From the NCBI GenBank assembly GCA_943704415.1, contig CALSCO010001383.1:1-35833 (forward strand): 35,833 nt of DNA, written 5' to 3'. Each line of letters opens with the position of its first letter. Positions within the stretch are counted from its first letter, which is position 1. A program made the translations under genes and the position numbers. The notes below the pieces were generated by a model. The model was not told the origin of the DNA. It saw nothing but the letters and a program-made list of their open reading frames with translations, and made no database searches. Below, in pieces: positions 19,901-30,956 of this stretch. This DNA is from Parvularia atlantis (lineage: Eukaryota > Opisthokonta > Rotosphaerida).

Positions 19901-22900
19901 CTGCGGCAGATGGAGGCACGCTGACGTGGGCTGCACGCCACATGCCGCTCATTACGTGGGCGCAGGCCGAGTCGCGTGCCATCGCCGCACTGTCGTCGCC
20001 GCCCATGTCCACGCCCGGGTCTCCGCCGCCGTCGTCCACGACGCCGGGCACGTCGGCGCAGGCATCGCGGCGGCTCCTACGCCTAGCCGCGCGGGTCGTG
20101 CGCAAGTGGCGCTTCTACCGGTACACGTCGCTCAAGGACGAGCTGCTGACGTCGGCGGTGCTGCTGAAGGCGCGCCGCGACCGGGTCGCACCGCGGCGCA
20201 CGGGTGCCGACTGGCGCGCGCGCGCCGCAGGAGGCGAACGCGATCAGCAAGGAGCTCAACAAGGGCGTGTCGTTTCAGTTCTGCCTCCAAGCCGAGACGC
20301 CGTACTCGCCCAAGCTGGCCATCGTGCCTGTGTACGTGGGCCGACGACGGACGGCCGGCCCGCTCGGCGCTCACGCTCGCGCACGCAGACCGTCGCGCAA
20401 TTCGATCTTTGTCGACCGCAAGATCACCATTGCGGTCGAGGTCGACGACCGCCGGCAGCACGCGCAGCACGTGTGGGAGCTGAGCGAGGTGCGCGCGTGT
20501 GACGCCGTGCCTGCTCGCGTGCTGTGCCTGACGGCCCCGGGCGCGCCGCAGCTGAAGAAGCGCATCTTCGACATGCGCGAGCTGTACAACAGCATCCCGG
20601 GCTACCACGCGGGCAGCCTCGGCGGCAACGACAGCAACGACCCGTTCTACAACTTTCCGCGCTCGGCGCAGTTCCTCGGTGCGGGCGCGCAAGGCTGCGG
20701 CCTGCGCTTGTACAACGCTGACGTGCGACCGCAGGCCGCGGCTACATGTACCTACGGCCGCTGCTGTACCGGCTCACGCTCACGCACCGTCTCGCGATCG
20801 TCTCGGACAAGGGCGACATCCGCGGGCACGTGACCGTGACGCTGCGCTCGGACGGCGTGGCCGACGCGGCGGGCAAGGTACGCCTCGACGCGGCAGCTGT
20901 GCAACGCCTGACTGACGCCTGTTGCAGGGTGCACCGACGCTGCAGTTTGACAGCGCGAGCGAGGCCGCCCTGTCGAGCTCGCGCGAGACCATGGACCTGG
21001 ACGACCAGCTGTCGGTGACGACCGACACGGCCACGTCGCTCGACTCGGAGGCGGTGCCGCGCATCAACCTGCCGGGCGGGTCCGGGGCGCAGGCCGACCA
21101 GGTGCGGGTCCGTGCATGCCTCGCAGTAGGGCTTGCCGACTGACGGCGTGCCGTGTGTGGTGCAGCTGGCCGCGGCGCCGCTCGGCGTGAGCGTGGGCGA
21201 CACGCTGCTGTTTGCCGTGACGATCGAGAGCGCCGAGCTCGAGGACAGCGGCGACAAGTACAGCGAGGTCATGTGCCAGTTCCGCTTCCTGAACGACCAG
21301 GGGCTCGTCTTCCCGACCGAGCGCAAGGGTGCGCCCCGTACAAGACGGCTTTGCTGCGTTTCTGACACACTCACGCGCGCAGGACGACCGTTCGCGTTCA
21401 ACCACACGAGCTTTGTGCGCGCGGTGGTGACGCCGCAGCTGATCACGCACTTCGAGCGCGGCGCCATCCCGATCGAGGCACGCAAGGCCGCTTGCTTGCA
21501 CGTGCACCGGCCTCACGCCCGCCCGCCCGCGCAGGTCATCGGGTACATGCACGCCTTGTCGCCTCTACCGGGCCGCTCACAGCCGCCTGCGCCGGTCACG
21601 TTCGCTTCGCCGCTCGTGCGGCCGCCGACCAACCCGTCGCTGTTGCCACCGCCGGTGCGCACGCGCTTCCTCGCGCCGCGTGCTGCGGTCGCTGACGGCA
21701 GACGCGTGCGCAGTCGCCCTCGACGCCGTCGTCCGGCACACTGTCGATGGCGTTCCTCACGGCCGACACGTACGCACGCGCCGGTGAAGTACCGTGCGTG
21801 GTCTGACGCGCCCCGCAGAGCTGCGGCGATGCCGACGCCGCTGTCGCCGGCGGCGTGGCCGATCCCGCGCTCATCTACAACGGTCGAGGTCGCCGACACG
21901 ACGGCGCGGGCCACGGTGCGTCGGTGGTGCGCGGTGCGGCTGAGGCACTGATCGCTGCCGAATCGCAGGCCGACAACACGCTCGGCAACGCGGGCATGCC
22001 TGGCAAAGTCGACGACACGCCCGCGAGCTCGCCGTTCGACCAGGAGCTCGACGTGCTCACGTGGTTCGAGATCAGCGAGCTGGTGCGGCGCCGCTCTGCG
22101 AGCGCGTACGCAGGGCTGAGCCGCGCGTGCGCAACCCAGGATGCCTCGGGCGAGTACCTGCCGGTGAACGTTGAGCCGATCATGGGCCGCGAGCGCGAGC
22201 TGTCTGCGGGCGTGTTCATGTGCCGCCAGGGCCTGCAGCGGCGCGTGTCGATCACGCTGGGCTCGCCCGAGTCGCCGACGTTCTCGTGGACGGGTGCGCG
22301 CGCGCGCTCGTGTGCGCTCGCGCGGCTGGAGCGGGCGGCTGAGCTCGCTGCATGCAGGCGCGTCCAAGCTGAGCATCAGCAACGTCCGCCTGTCGTCCGA
22401 GCCGCTCAAGGTCAACTCGACCAAGGGTGCGGGGGTGCCGCGCCGAGCGGGTGCGGCCGGGCTGACACAACGCGGTCGCAGTGCTGCTCAACATCATCCC
22501 GAACCAGACGGGCCTGCTGGACCACAGCGACGGCAAGGAGCTGCGCGTGCAGGCGGCGTGGGACAGGTGCTGGCCGCGCGTCGCATGGGCCCTGGCTGAC
22601 CGCTGACGGCGCGACTTGCGCACAGCTCGCTGCACGACTCGATCCACCTCAATCGCATCACCAACCCGAACGAGTTTGTGATTGTCACGATCGCGGCGCT
22701 CGTGGACGTGAGCATGGGGCGGCGACCGATCCTGATCATGAAGGACCTCAGGTGCGCGTGCGCGCAGGCGACACGGGCGGCACGGGCGGCACGGGCTTAG
22801 GCGCGGGCAGGCTGCGCATCCACGCGCGCGATGCCTCGTCGAGCTCCAGCAGCTTCCTGGACTTTCTGCTGTCCAAGCCGAAGAGCCGCGTGACCAAGAT

Positions 22901-24253
22901 GACCGGGTGCGTCCGCGCCTCGCTGTCAGCGCGAGCGAGATTGACCCGCGCCTGCGCAGCGTCTACCGCGTAAGCGTCAAGTCGGAAAAGTCTGTAGCGA
23001 AGAAGGTGTCGCTGGACACGTCGACGGGTGCGTCCTAGTGCTGCATGCGCGCGCCTTGGCTGACAGCGCGACGCAGCGTACGTACGCGGGGAGGAGTTCC
23101 TGGGCGGGTGGCGGCCGCACGGCGAGTCGCTCATCAACGAGTTCCAGACGGACGTGGTGCGCGCGCGCGCCGGTCCTCTGCCGCGCCTTACAAGGCCTCA
23201 CTCATCGCGCGCGCGCGCGCGCGCAGCTCGAGCGCATCCAAAAGATGGCCGACGTCGAGTACGCGCGCCAATGGTGGAAGCTGCGCACGCACGTGCTGCC
23301 AGGCGACGCCGAGGGGCCTGCGGGTGGCAAGGACGGCGACGAGCTGGACGACCGCGAGCGGGTGCGCGTGCGAGCGCGTGCGACCGGCATTTTGCAGAGC
23401 GAACGCTCACTGCCGGCGGCGCTACAGGAGCTCGTCCTGCGCACGATCCGCGCGCTTCGTAACGAGATGCAGGTCGGCCGCGAGCGTGCGCGCTCGTTCC
23501 GGCACTCGCCGATGGTCCCGTCCAAGTCGGCAGACGACGTGCGTGCTGCCGGGCGGCGTATCGGGATGCGGGAACTGACGCGCCGGCGCGGGCAGGGGCT
23601 GGCGGACAAGCAGGAGCAGAGCATTGTGATCAGCGTCGAGCAGGTCACGGAAGTGTACGCGGCCGTCGCTTTCGCTTCGCTGTCACGGCGCGCGCACGCG
23701 CTAACAACGCGTCGCACAGCGACCGGGTGTCGATGCGCGGCTACCTCAACATCGCCGAGCACGAGGGCCGGTCCGAGGTTTGGACGCGCCGGTACTTCAA
23801 GATCCAGCGGCCGTACATGTTTGTCTACGACCACCAGCAGGACGGGGTCGAGCGGCGGATCATCAACCTGGCCGGGACAAAGCTAATCTACAGCGAGGAC
23901 CACGAGTCGATGCTCGGGGTGCGCTCGCCGTACCGGGTGCGTGTGCTGTCGTGCTCGTGCTCACGGCCGGCGCGCAGAAACCCTTCGTGTTTTCGCTCGC
24001 GCGCAAGAAGACGGGCTACCTGCTGCAGGCCGACAATCGCAAGGTCCTGTTTGAGTGGCTCGAGGCGATCGACCCGCTGTGCGCCTGCGCGTTGGCGGCG
24101 CGCTGTCGGCCGTGCGCTGACTGTGCTCTGCGCGCGCGGGCCAGGTTTGTCGGGACGTTGCGGTCGCGCACGGGCACTCTCTCGCGCGCCGCCGCCGCGC
24201 TCAACTCGCCCATCGGCTCAATCGGCCGCTCGCGCTCGGGCACGGTGCGCTGA
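16950..24253 (+). CDS. Kinesin-3 motor protein, KIF1A/UNC-104 type
   Basis: Plus-end-directed microtubule motor for vesicle transport. Motor: [15 protein letters not shown], then the P-loop GQTGSGKSYTMMG split by introns 17338-17396 and 17411-17483, switch [14 protein letters not shown], switch [16 protein letters not shown], the lysine K-loop KKKKGK, and [11 protein letters not shown]. Neck: [20 protein letters not shown] short coiled coil ([13 protein letters not shown]) leads to the FHA domain: [53 protein letters not shown]1-family middle: [79 protein letters not shown]. The C-terminal PH domain, at about 23720-24090, includes [20 protein letters not shown] and [10 protein letters not shown]; the end [12 protein letters not shown] matches the G-T-I-R-S-K tail of KIF1A. 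This is the full KIF1A domain order over 7.3 kb. Residues between 20900 and 23000 are less certain because of many introns. Confidence 0.95.
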
Positions 24254-24377
24254 CGCCGCGCCCTCACCAGTAGTCTCGCCGTGTCTCTCTTTGTGTGCCG
24301 TATGCTCGCGGTGAGAGGGGAGGAAATTTGCGGCGTCGTCCGTCCGTCTCGGCCCCTCTCAACATCAACAGCGCGCT

Positions 24378-25216
24378 TCACTCGGCGTCGTCGCCCTCGC
24401 CCTGGTTGATGTTGTAGTACTTGATGGCGTACGTCTGCGCGCACGCGTGCGGGCGCGTGCGCACGCGGCGTCAGGCCGCACGCCCCGCGCCCGCCCCGCG
24501 TCACGCACGGCCTTGTCGGTCGCGACCAGGCGCATGTAGTCCTTGAGGCTCTTCTCTGCGCGGGCGCGGCTGCGGCGTGAGCACAGCGATGGAGGCGACA
24601 CGGGCGGGCGATCTGCGCACTCTTGAGGAACTTCTTGGACAGGTACTTGACGTAGTGCTTCGACATGGGCGCCTTGGACGTGACCTGCGGCCGGTGCGGC
24701 GTGAGGGGGGGGGGAGAGTAGAGCGAAAGAAGGGCGAGGTCGCACGTGAATCTTGTTGTCGTTGCGCTTGATGAAGACCTCGCCGTCGAGGTGGCCGACC
24801 TTCCCGCCGACCTTGATGTGCTCGGCCAGGTACTGCTGGAACGCGGCGCTGTCGAGCACGCCGTCGGCGGCGGGCACAGTGCAGTCGACGACGAAGCTGC
24901 GCCGTCGTCGTCAGCAGACGGAAGAAAGGCGCGGACAGCGGGCGCGCGCACCGCGACTTTTGGCCCTTCTTGCCGGCCTTCTTCTTGCCGGCGGCGCCCT
25001 TGCCCTTGGCGGCGACGGGCTGCGGCGGCGCGTCAGACGGCGCTCGACAGGGAAAGAAAAAGAAGAAAGAAAAAAGCGCGGCGACGCGCAAGGCAGCGAA
25101 GGGAGAAGACAGCGGAGGCGGCGCACCTTCTTGGCCGCGGGCGCCTTCTTGGCCTTGGGCGCGGCGGCGGCGGCGGGCGCGGCGGGCGCGGCGGCGGGCA
25201 CGACGGCGGTCGACAT
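24378..25216 (-). CDS. RPL22: 60S ribosomal protein eL22
   Basis: Cytosolic large-subunit protein. The ATG at 25216 begins MSTAVVPAAAPAAPAAAAAP, then a lysine/alanine-rich stretch (PKAKKAPAAKK), joined across an intron to PVAAKGKGAAGKKKAGKKGQ. The eL22 core follows: FVVDCTVPAADGVLDSAAFQ, QYLAEHIKVGGKVGHLDGEV, IKRNDNKIHV, TSKAPMSKHYVKYLSKKFLK, SLKDYMRLVATDK, and the end TYAIKYYNINQGEGDDAE before the stop at 24378-24380. The alanine-rich N-terminal extension is longer than in human eL22. Two introns contain long C/T tracts on the coding strand (opposite 25046-25076 and 24700-24720), unlike introns of the neighbours. The gene is convergent with kinesin-3 (124 bp) and divergent from the ADAM gene (177 bp). 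Confidence 0.95.
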
Positions 25217-25393
25217 ACGCGGCTCGAAGGCGGAGAGGGCGAGTGGAAAGAGGCCGGGGGCACGCGGGCCTGGCCAGCGCACCGTGGTCAGCCGAGGGGC
25301 ACGCGGGCGCGCCGGTCATCTAGCGCGTACACAGGCGCGCTAGGGTGCGCAGCGTGGCGCCGCAAGGGGGGAACGGCAATTCACCGGAACTCG
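25217..25393. promoter_or_regulatory. Divergent promoter region, eL22 / ADAM protease
   Basis: This 177-bp gap holds a purine-rich stretch next to the eL22 start (GGCGGAGAGGGCGAGTGGAA) and the inverted repeat TAGCGCG...CGCGCTA at 25321-25342, 52 bp upstream of the ADAM ATG. No TATA box is evident. The CT-rich strand upstream of eL22 recalls pyrimidine-rich ribosomal-protein leaders. Confidence 0.45.
25321..25342. repeat. 7-bp inverted repeat in the eL22/ADAM promoter
   Basis: The arms TAGCGCG (25321-25327) and CGCGCTA (25336-25342) are perfect complements around an 8-nt spacer TACACAGG. It could be a dimeric factor site or a short hairpin. Confidence 0.7.
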
Positions 25394-28300
25394 ATGCGGG
25401 TGGTTCTGCTGCTGCTGCTGCTGCTGCTGGCCGCCGCGCTCGCTGCCGCGCACGAGGACGCGCGTCACGACGCGCCCGTGCCGAACGTGCACGGTGCGCG
25501 CGCGCTGCGCACGGCCGCGCCAGGCCGCATCAGCGCCATTCTCACGCACAACCACCAAAAAACCAAAAAAAAAAACGCAGAGATCCGCGCGGCGCGCGCG
25601 CGCTCGCTGCACAACTTCGAGGTCGTGGGCGCGGGCGGCGTGCGCGCGCTGCACCTGACGGCCAAGCGCACGGTGCTGCGGCGGCACGGCCTGCCCCAGC
25701 CCTTCCCCGACAAGCTGCAGGTGCAGCTGGACGCGTTCGACACGACCGTCTACTTTGACCTGGAGATCAACGAGCACCTGCTGCACCCGCAGGCGCGCAC
25801 GCGCCACTTTGACGCCGGCCGCGTGGTCGACGACAGCGCCGTCGAGCATCGCTACTACCGGTGCGCCGACGGGATGCGGGACGGGGCGGGGGACGGGACG
25901 GCGTGCACTGAACCCCCTGTGTCACACGCACAGCGGCACCGCGCGCTCGTCGCTCGGCGAGGGCTGGGCGCGCATCACCGTGCACGAGACGGCCGACGGC
26001 GACGCGCTCATCACCGGCGGCTTTGTGCAGAACGGCGACATGTACTACATCAAGACGCCCCAGCACTTTAACCAGATGACGGCGCGGGTGCGTCGCCCCG
26101 TGCCGCCTCGCGATGTCGCGCAGCCAGCCACTGATCGTACTGATCGTGCGATGACAGATCTCCGAGCGCGCAAAGTACGCCAAGAAGCGCGCGCTTGAGG
26201 ACGACGTGCGCATGGTCGTCTACCGCTCGTCCGACATCGAGGTGCGCCGGGCGCCGTCTCTCTGGGCTACCGGTCGCCGCTCACCGGCAGCGCAGGTCCA
26301 CGACCCGGGCGCGCACGTCTGCGGCGTGACGGACGAGCACGTGCAGGCGTTCCACTCGGACTTCCCGCGGCCGCTCGGTGCGCGCGCGCGTCCTTCGCCA
26401 GCGCGAGCTCACACGCGCTCGTCGGGCGCAGACAACTTCAACGCGTCCGACCTCGGCAGCGTCGTCCACGGCGTGCACAAGCGCCTGCCCACGGGCTGCT
26501 CCTCGAGCCTGCGCGTGCTGTATATGGTTCGTGCGCGCGACGCGCTCTTGCGAGGGCCGGGCGAGGATCGCTTATTGCGCGCGCGCGCGCGGGCAGGGCG
26601 TCGAGCTCGACGGCAACTACGTGATCAACTACGGAACGGTCGACAACGCGCGTGCGCAAGCCCTGACCGACTGGAACCTGGCGAACGAGGTCTACCAGGC
26701 ACAGTGCGTGCTCCGCGCGCACGTCCGGAAAGGCGGGCCGCGGCTGACACACCAGCGCGTGCACGCAGGTTCAACATCATCCTCGGCGTGCGCTCGCTCA
26801 ACACGCAGGCGACGGCCAACGGCAGCCCGGCCTGGAACGTGCAGTGCACGAACGGCCCGACGATCACGCAGCGCCTCAGCCTGTTCTCACAGTGGTGCGA
26901 CTGCTGCACGCTCCGTCTTCCTGCAATGTGCACTCACACGCGAGCATGCACGCCAGGCGCGGCTCGCAGTCGCAGGACTCTGGCCTGTACCACCTGCTGT
27001 CGACCTGCGCGACGCTGCCGACGATTGGCATCGCGTGGCTCAACCAGCTGTGCCAGGTGCGCGCGCGGGCGTCTTGTCGTGCGGCTCCTGACTGTGCACT
27101 ACATCGCAGCCGACCGCCTTCAGCCAGACGGCTGGCGATGGCTCAACGCAGTACGTCTCGGGCACGGCCGTCTCGACCGTGGTGGACGAGGAGTGGCTCG
27201 TCGTGGCGCACGAGACCGGTCACAACTTTGGTGCGCGCGCTCGCGCCCTTCACGCGGCACGGCTTACAGCCTCGGCCAGGCTCGGTGCACGATTGCACGG
27301 CGTCCACGTGCCCTGCGACCGGCAGCCCGCCGTCGTGCAACGCGTGCCAGCCGTGCAACTGCAACGGCCAAGTGCGTCTCGACCTGGGCCAAATTTGTGA
27401 TGTTGTGGCCTAACTGCGCCCTCAGTACATCATGAACCCGTCCGAAGCCGGTGGCGCGACCGCCTTCTCGCCGACGTCGCAGGCGCAGATCTGCCAGCGC
27501 TCGGCGGGGACGGGCAGCTGTCTCAAACGTGCGTGCGGGCCATTCTCGTCGCTGCTAGTTGTACTCACGCGCACGCACCCGCACGCTCAGCGCCTGGTGG
27601 CGCCACGATCCTCAACACGGGCATCTGCGGCAACGGCATCAAGGAGGGCAACGAGCAGTGCGACTGCGGCGGCACCGAGAGCTGCGACATAAACCCGTGC
27701 TGCTTCAACAACTGCACGCTCAAGCCCGGCGCGGCCTGCAACAAGTGCGTTGCGGGGCGCACGGCGACGCCCAGTGCTGACGCGCGCGCCCCCCGGTCGC
27801 AGCGACACCAACACGCCCTGCTGCAGGAACTGCCAGGTCGACGGCGACACGACCAAGGTGTGCCGCGCCGCGGTGGACCCGCAGTGCGACCTGCCCGAGA
27901 CGTGCAAGTGCGTCGGCGGCTTGCCCACGCACACATGCACATGCCCGCTGACGCGTCGCGCCGTCGTGTCAACAGCGGCGTCGACTTCACCTGCCCGCCC
28001 GACAACTACACCGCCAACGGCACGCCGTGCACGGGCAACGTCAGCTTCCCGACGACGCTGCGCTGCGCCTCGGGCGTGTGCACGAGCCGCCAGCTGCAGT
28101 GCTACGAGCGCGCACTGGCGACGGGCAATAGCGACGGGTACACGCAGGACTGCGGGCCGTTCTCGGGCTCGTGCCAGATGTTCTGCTCGTCGCCGATCGA
28201 GTCATGCACATTTTTCTACAGCATCTTCCTCGACGGCACGCCCTGCGGCAGTGGTGAGTGCATCGGCGGGCAGTGCACGGTGCCAGACCTGATCGAGACC

Positions 28301-28952
28301 ATCATCTCGTTCATCAAAGCCAACGTGGTCATGGTCGCCATTGGCGCGGCGATGGTCGGCATCCTCATCTTCGGCTTCCTCGTTTGGGGCTGCCAGAGCG
28401 CCGGCCGCAAGCAGGTCGACACGCGCTACGGCCGCATGACGCGCATGCAGGCCCTCCAGCGCTCGATGACCTTCCGGCGCGGCCACCCCGGTCAGCGCCC
28501 GTCCAACACCCCGGTCGTCCAAGGCGGGCGCAGCTCCCAGGCCTCGAGCAAGCCGCCCAATCGCAACTCGCCCCGGCCGTCGAGCGACAACCGCGCATCA
28601 GGCCCCAGCGCCACGCCGCCGCCATACGAGCCGCCGTCGTACGAGCTCGCTCCGATCCCGGCCCAGCCGCGGGTGCGTGCCGCGCGCACGTGCGCTTGCT
28701 TGCAGGCTGACGCTCTTTGCCTCGCGCACAGATCTCGAGCGACGGCCGCGCCAACAACATGCTCACGCCGGCCAACGACGGTGCGCGGTGCCGTTGCCTG
28801 CGCCGCGGCACAGCACTGACGCCGCGAGCGCAGGCGGTGCCGCTAGCGTCGGTCTCTCGACCTCGCCAGGTCGCATCCGCTGCCCGATCTGCAGCTCGAC
28901 CTTTGCGTCGGAGGCTCTGCTCAACACGCACATCGACATCGACCATAACTAA
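25394..28952 (+). CDS. ADAM-family transmembrane metalloprotease with a C-terminal C2H2 finger in the tail
   Basis: Type I membrane zinc protease for shedding or processing of surface proteins. The signal peptide is MRVVLLLLLLLLAAALA at 25394. An intron with donor GTGCGC joins NVH to EIRAARARSLHNFEVVG. Propeptide blocks follow, with HVCG as a possible cysteine switch. The catalytic zinc motif HETGHNFG/SVHDC is split by intron 27231-27279, and all three His and the Asp are present. The Met-turn is YIMNPSEAG. The disintegrin-like domain has CGNGIKEGNEQCDCGGTESC and CDLPETC, followed by a cysteine-rich region and a membrane span at about 28310-28390 (ANVVMVAIGAAMVGILIFGF). The cytoplasmic tail has PPPYEPPSY at 28616-28642 and ends in a C-x2-C-x12-H-x4-H finger at 28881-28946. 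The HExxHNFG-x-VHDC and YIMNPS pattern resembles fungal-type ADAMs. It looks active and intact. Confidence 0.9.
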
Positions 28953-29077
28953 CGCAGCGGGTCGCGTGGGTTCAGCGCGCCTTTCGTCGCTCGGGCTGTT
29001 TTGTCCCTCCCGCGATTTGTCCCTACGTAGTCAGTGTTTGGCAGCCAGCGCAGAAACACAAACAGGAGCAGACGCGC

Positions 29078-30318
29078 TCACACGTCCGCGTCCATGTCGT
29101 CCGCGCCGAGGGACGCGCGCTGCGGCAGCTCCAAGTCCAGCAGGCCAGGGCCCGAGTCGCTCTCGATCTGTGGCCCGCGCACGGTTAGCGACGCACGCAG
29201 ACACTTGCGCAAAGCAGCGCACGGGCTCGGCGGGCAGTGCGGGCGCGGCGGCCGGACCGGCTGGCTCTGGAGCGCCGGCCACCGCGTCCATCTCGGCCTC
29301 CTCCTGCTGGCGGCGACGGCGCTGCGGTCGCCCGCGTGAGACACTGCGTTTGACGCACACGGCGCACGGTACACCTCGGCGAGCTTGGCCAGCGCCGCGG
29401 CCTTCTTGGCCTCGATCGAGTGCAGCTGGTTCTGCGTCAGCTGCTCGATCGCGGCGCCGCCCAGCGGCTGCACTCGGTCGAGCTGGTCGAAGATGTCGTC
29501 GTCGCCCGCGGGCGGCGGTGCTGCCGGCGCGGCCGCAGTCGCCGGCGCCGCGGGTGCCCCCGTGGTTGCGCCGTTGGCTGTCAGCGCCGCCTCGTCGTCC
29601 TCGTCCGCAATGATGTCGCCGTTCGCGAGGTGCTCGACCGACGTCGGGTCGATGCGCCAGCGCCGCAGGTAGATCTGGTCAGGGCGACGATGAGCTGAGC
29701 GGCTGGTCACGCCGCGCCGGCCACGCACCCTCATGCGGTTATCGGCGAGGACGCGCTCGGCGCGCAGGGCAAAGTCGCGCAGCTTGAACTTGCCGAAGCA
29801 CTTGTGCGCCCACTGCTCGTACATGCGCATGAGCAGGTGGAAGTCGTCGACCTGGCGCGCGCGGTGTTAGACGTCGACCGGGCGCGGCGGCGACGCGGCA
29901 CCTCGTGGCCCTTGCCCTTGAAGCGCAGCCGCGCGCGCATCCGGTGCAGCGCCAGCAGCCCGATGTCCTTGTTGAGCAGCCTGCGCCCATTGTGAGCGCG
30001 TGTTCGGGCGCCAGAGGGCAGAACGCACCGGTCGGCGTCGAGCCGCGGCGTCGCCCGCCGCACCTTGACGGGCGCGGGCGCCGGCGCGCCACCGTCCGCG
30101 TCGGGCCCGTCACCGCTGCTGCCGGTGCTGTCGCTGGCCGCCTCGGCGGCGCCGCGGGCCTCGAGCGCGGCGAGGTTGTGCCGCGTGGGCAGCTGGTACG
30201 CCGGCTTGTGCTGCGGCAGGGCGCCCGTGCGCGCCGCCAGCGTCGCCGTCGTCGGCGCCGTGAAGTTGAACTTTGGCGGGAGCGGCACGTCGTCGTCGTC
30301 GTCGTCGTCGTCGAGCAT
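29078..30318 (-). CDS. TIPIN: TIPIN / Swi3 / Csm3 replication-fork protection protein
   Basis: Partner of Timeless/Tof1 in the fork-protection complex, needed for S-phase checkpoint signalling and fork stability. The ATG at 30318 opens an eight-Asp run (MLDDDDDDDDVPLPPKF) and a low-complexity region. The Swi3 domain is clear: PRLDADRLLNKDIGLLALHR, then ARLRFKGKGHE, joined across an intron to VDDFHLLMRMYEQWAHKCFG and KFKLRDFALRAERVLADN, matching R-L-L-x-x-x-G-L-x-x-L, F-K-G-K-G-H-E and the W-A-H motif of the family. The C-terminal part has YLRRWRIDPTSVEHLANGDI and LDRVQPLGGAAIEQLTQNQL, then an acidic end LGADDMDADV. The stop is at 29078-29080, 125 bp from the ADAM stop. Introns use GTGCGT/GTGCGC donors. 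The identification is strong. Confidence 0.88.
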
Positions 30319-30373
30319 CGCTTTGAACCGTAGAGACCTTTTCGGCGCGCTTTCTGAAGCAAGGTAACTGGGG

Positions 30374-30401
30374 TTATCCGAAGTTGCGATCTCAAGGATA
30401 A
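30374..30401. repeat. Inverted TTATCC/GGATAA pair upstream of TIPIN
   Basis: TTATCC at 30374-30379 and GGATAA at 30396-30401 form a 6-bp inverted repeat around 16 nt, in an A/T-richer island (30319-30440) unlike the surrounding DNA. It is 56 bp upstream of the TIPIN ATG, so it is probably promoter DNA; GATA-type factors recognise such cores, but this is only a resemblance. Confidence 0.55.
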
Positions 30402-30443
30402 TTAGGTTTAAAAAAGGCACTTTTGTAAGAGGCGTTCTGAGTC

Positions 30444-30481
30444 TGTGGATCGCGCCCAAGCATGCGTGCGGTCGATCCACA
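30444..30481. repeat. 9-bp perfect inverted repeat (hairpin) between TIPIN and the Grx-like gene
   Basis: TGTGGATCG at 30444-30452 pairs perfectly with CGATCCACA at 30473-30481; the 20-nt loop contains the palindrome GCATGC. It lies 22 bp beyond the stop of the Grx-like gene and about 125 bp upstream of TIPIN on the same strand, so it could be a 3'-end structure or a promoter site. Confidence 0.75.
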
Positions 30482-30502
30482 TGGTACAACCAGCGACGGA
30501 AC

Positions 30503-30956
30503 TTACGATTCGTCGCCGTCCGCCCGCCCGCGGTCGACCGCAGGCACCGCCGGCGTCGCGAGCAGCGCCTGCTCCAGCTGCGCCTCGGTGCAGCGGTGCT
30601 TGAGTAGCAGGCGCCCGTCGAGGTGCAGCACAGGGATGTCGTAGAAGTCTGCGTGTGTGCGCGCACGTGAGCAGCCCGTTTGTGCCCGGCCGCGCGTGTG
30701 GATGCGCCGCACACTTGCGCCGCCAGCGCTCGTGCTGCGGCTGGTCGATGTCGACCTCGTCCAGGCGCACAGCGATGCCGCGCGGCGCGAGCTGCAGTGC
30801 ACGCGACATGGGTTGCTCAGCCGCCACCCCATCGCAGCACAACACGCGCTCAGGCAGCCCGCGCACCCGCTCGGCCACCACCTCGACCGCGTCGCGCACG
30901 TGGTGGCAGAGCGTGCACGAAGGCTTGGTGAAGAGCGTGAGCACGCGCAGGCGCAT
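30503..30956 (-). CDS. Glutaredoxin-like protein (YDR286C / C5orf63 family)
   Basis: Small thioredoxin-fold protein; the family is of unknown substrate but has glutaredoxin-type motifs. The ATG at 30956 gives MRLRVLTLFTKPSCTLCHHV with a CxxC active site (CTLC) after the first strand, then helix RDAVEVVAE. An intron (donor GTGCGC, ending CTGCAG) joins LAPRGIAVRLDEVDIDQPQH. A second intron (donor GTGCGG, branch CTCAC, ending CAG) joins YFYDIPVLHLDGRLLLKHRC, containing the cis-Pro strand (DIPVLHLDG), then TEAQLEQALLATPAV and an acidic end DGDES. The D-I-D x7 plus D-I-P-V-L-H-L-D-G layout is typical of this family. About 90 residues are expected, as seen. It is head-to-head with MRPS34, 45 bp apart. 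Confidence 0.78.

Noticed and set aside
24746-26071. Very long plus-strand open frame spanning eL22 antisense and the ADAM 5' end
   Set aside because: Its first part is the antisense shadow of eL22, and only the part from 25394 is coding. GC-rich DNA makes stops rare, so long antisense frames are expected all over this window.
30319-30502. tRNA, 5S, U5 or other small RNA gene in the A/T-richer gap
   Set aside because: No cloverleaf, box A/B pair, U5 loop (GCCTTTTAC) or other diagnostic element could be found; only inverted repeats are visible.
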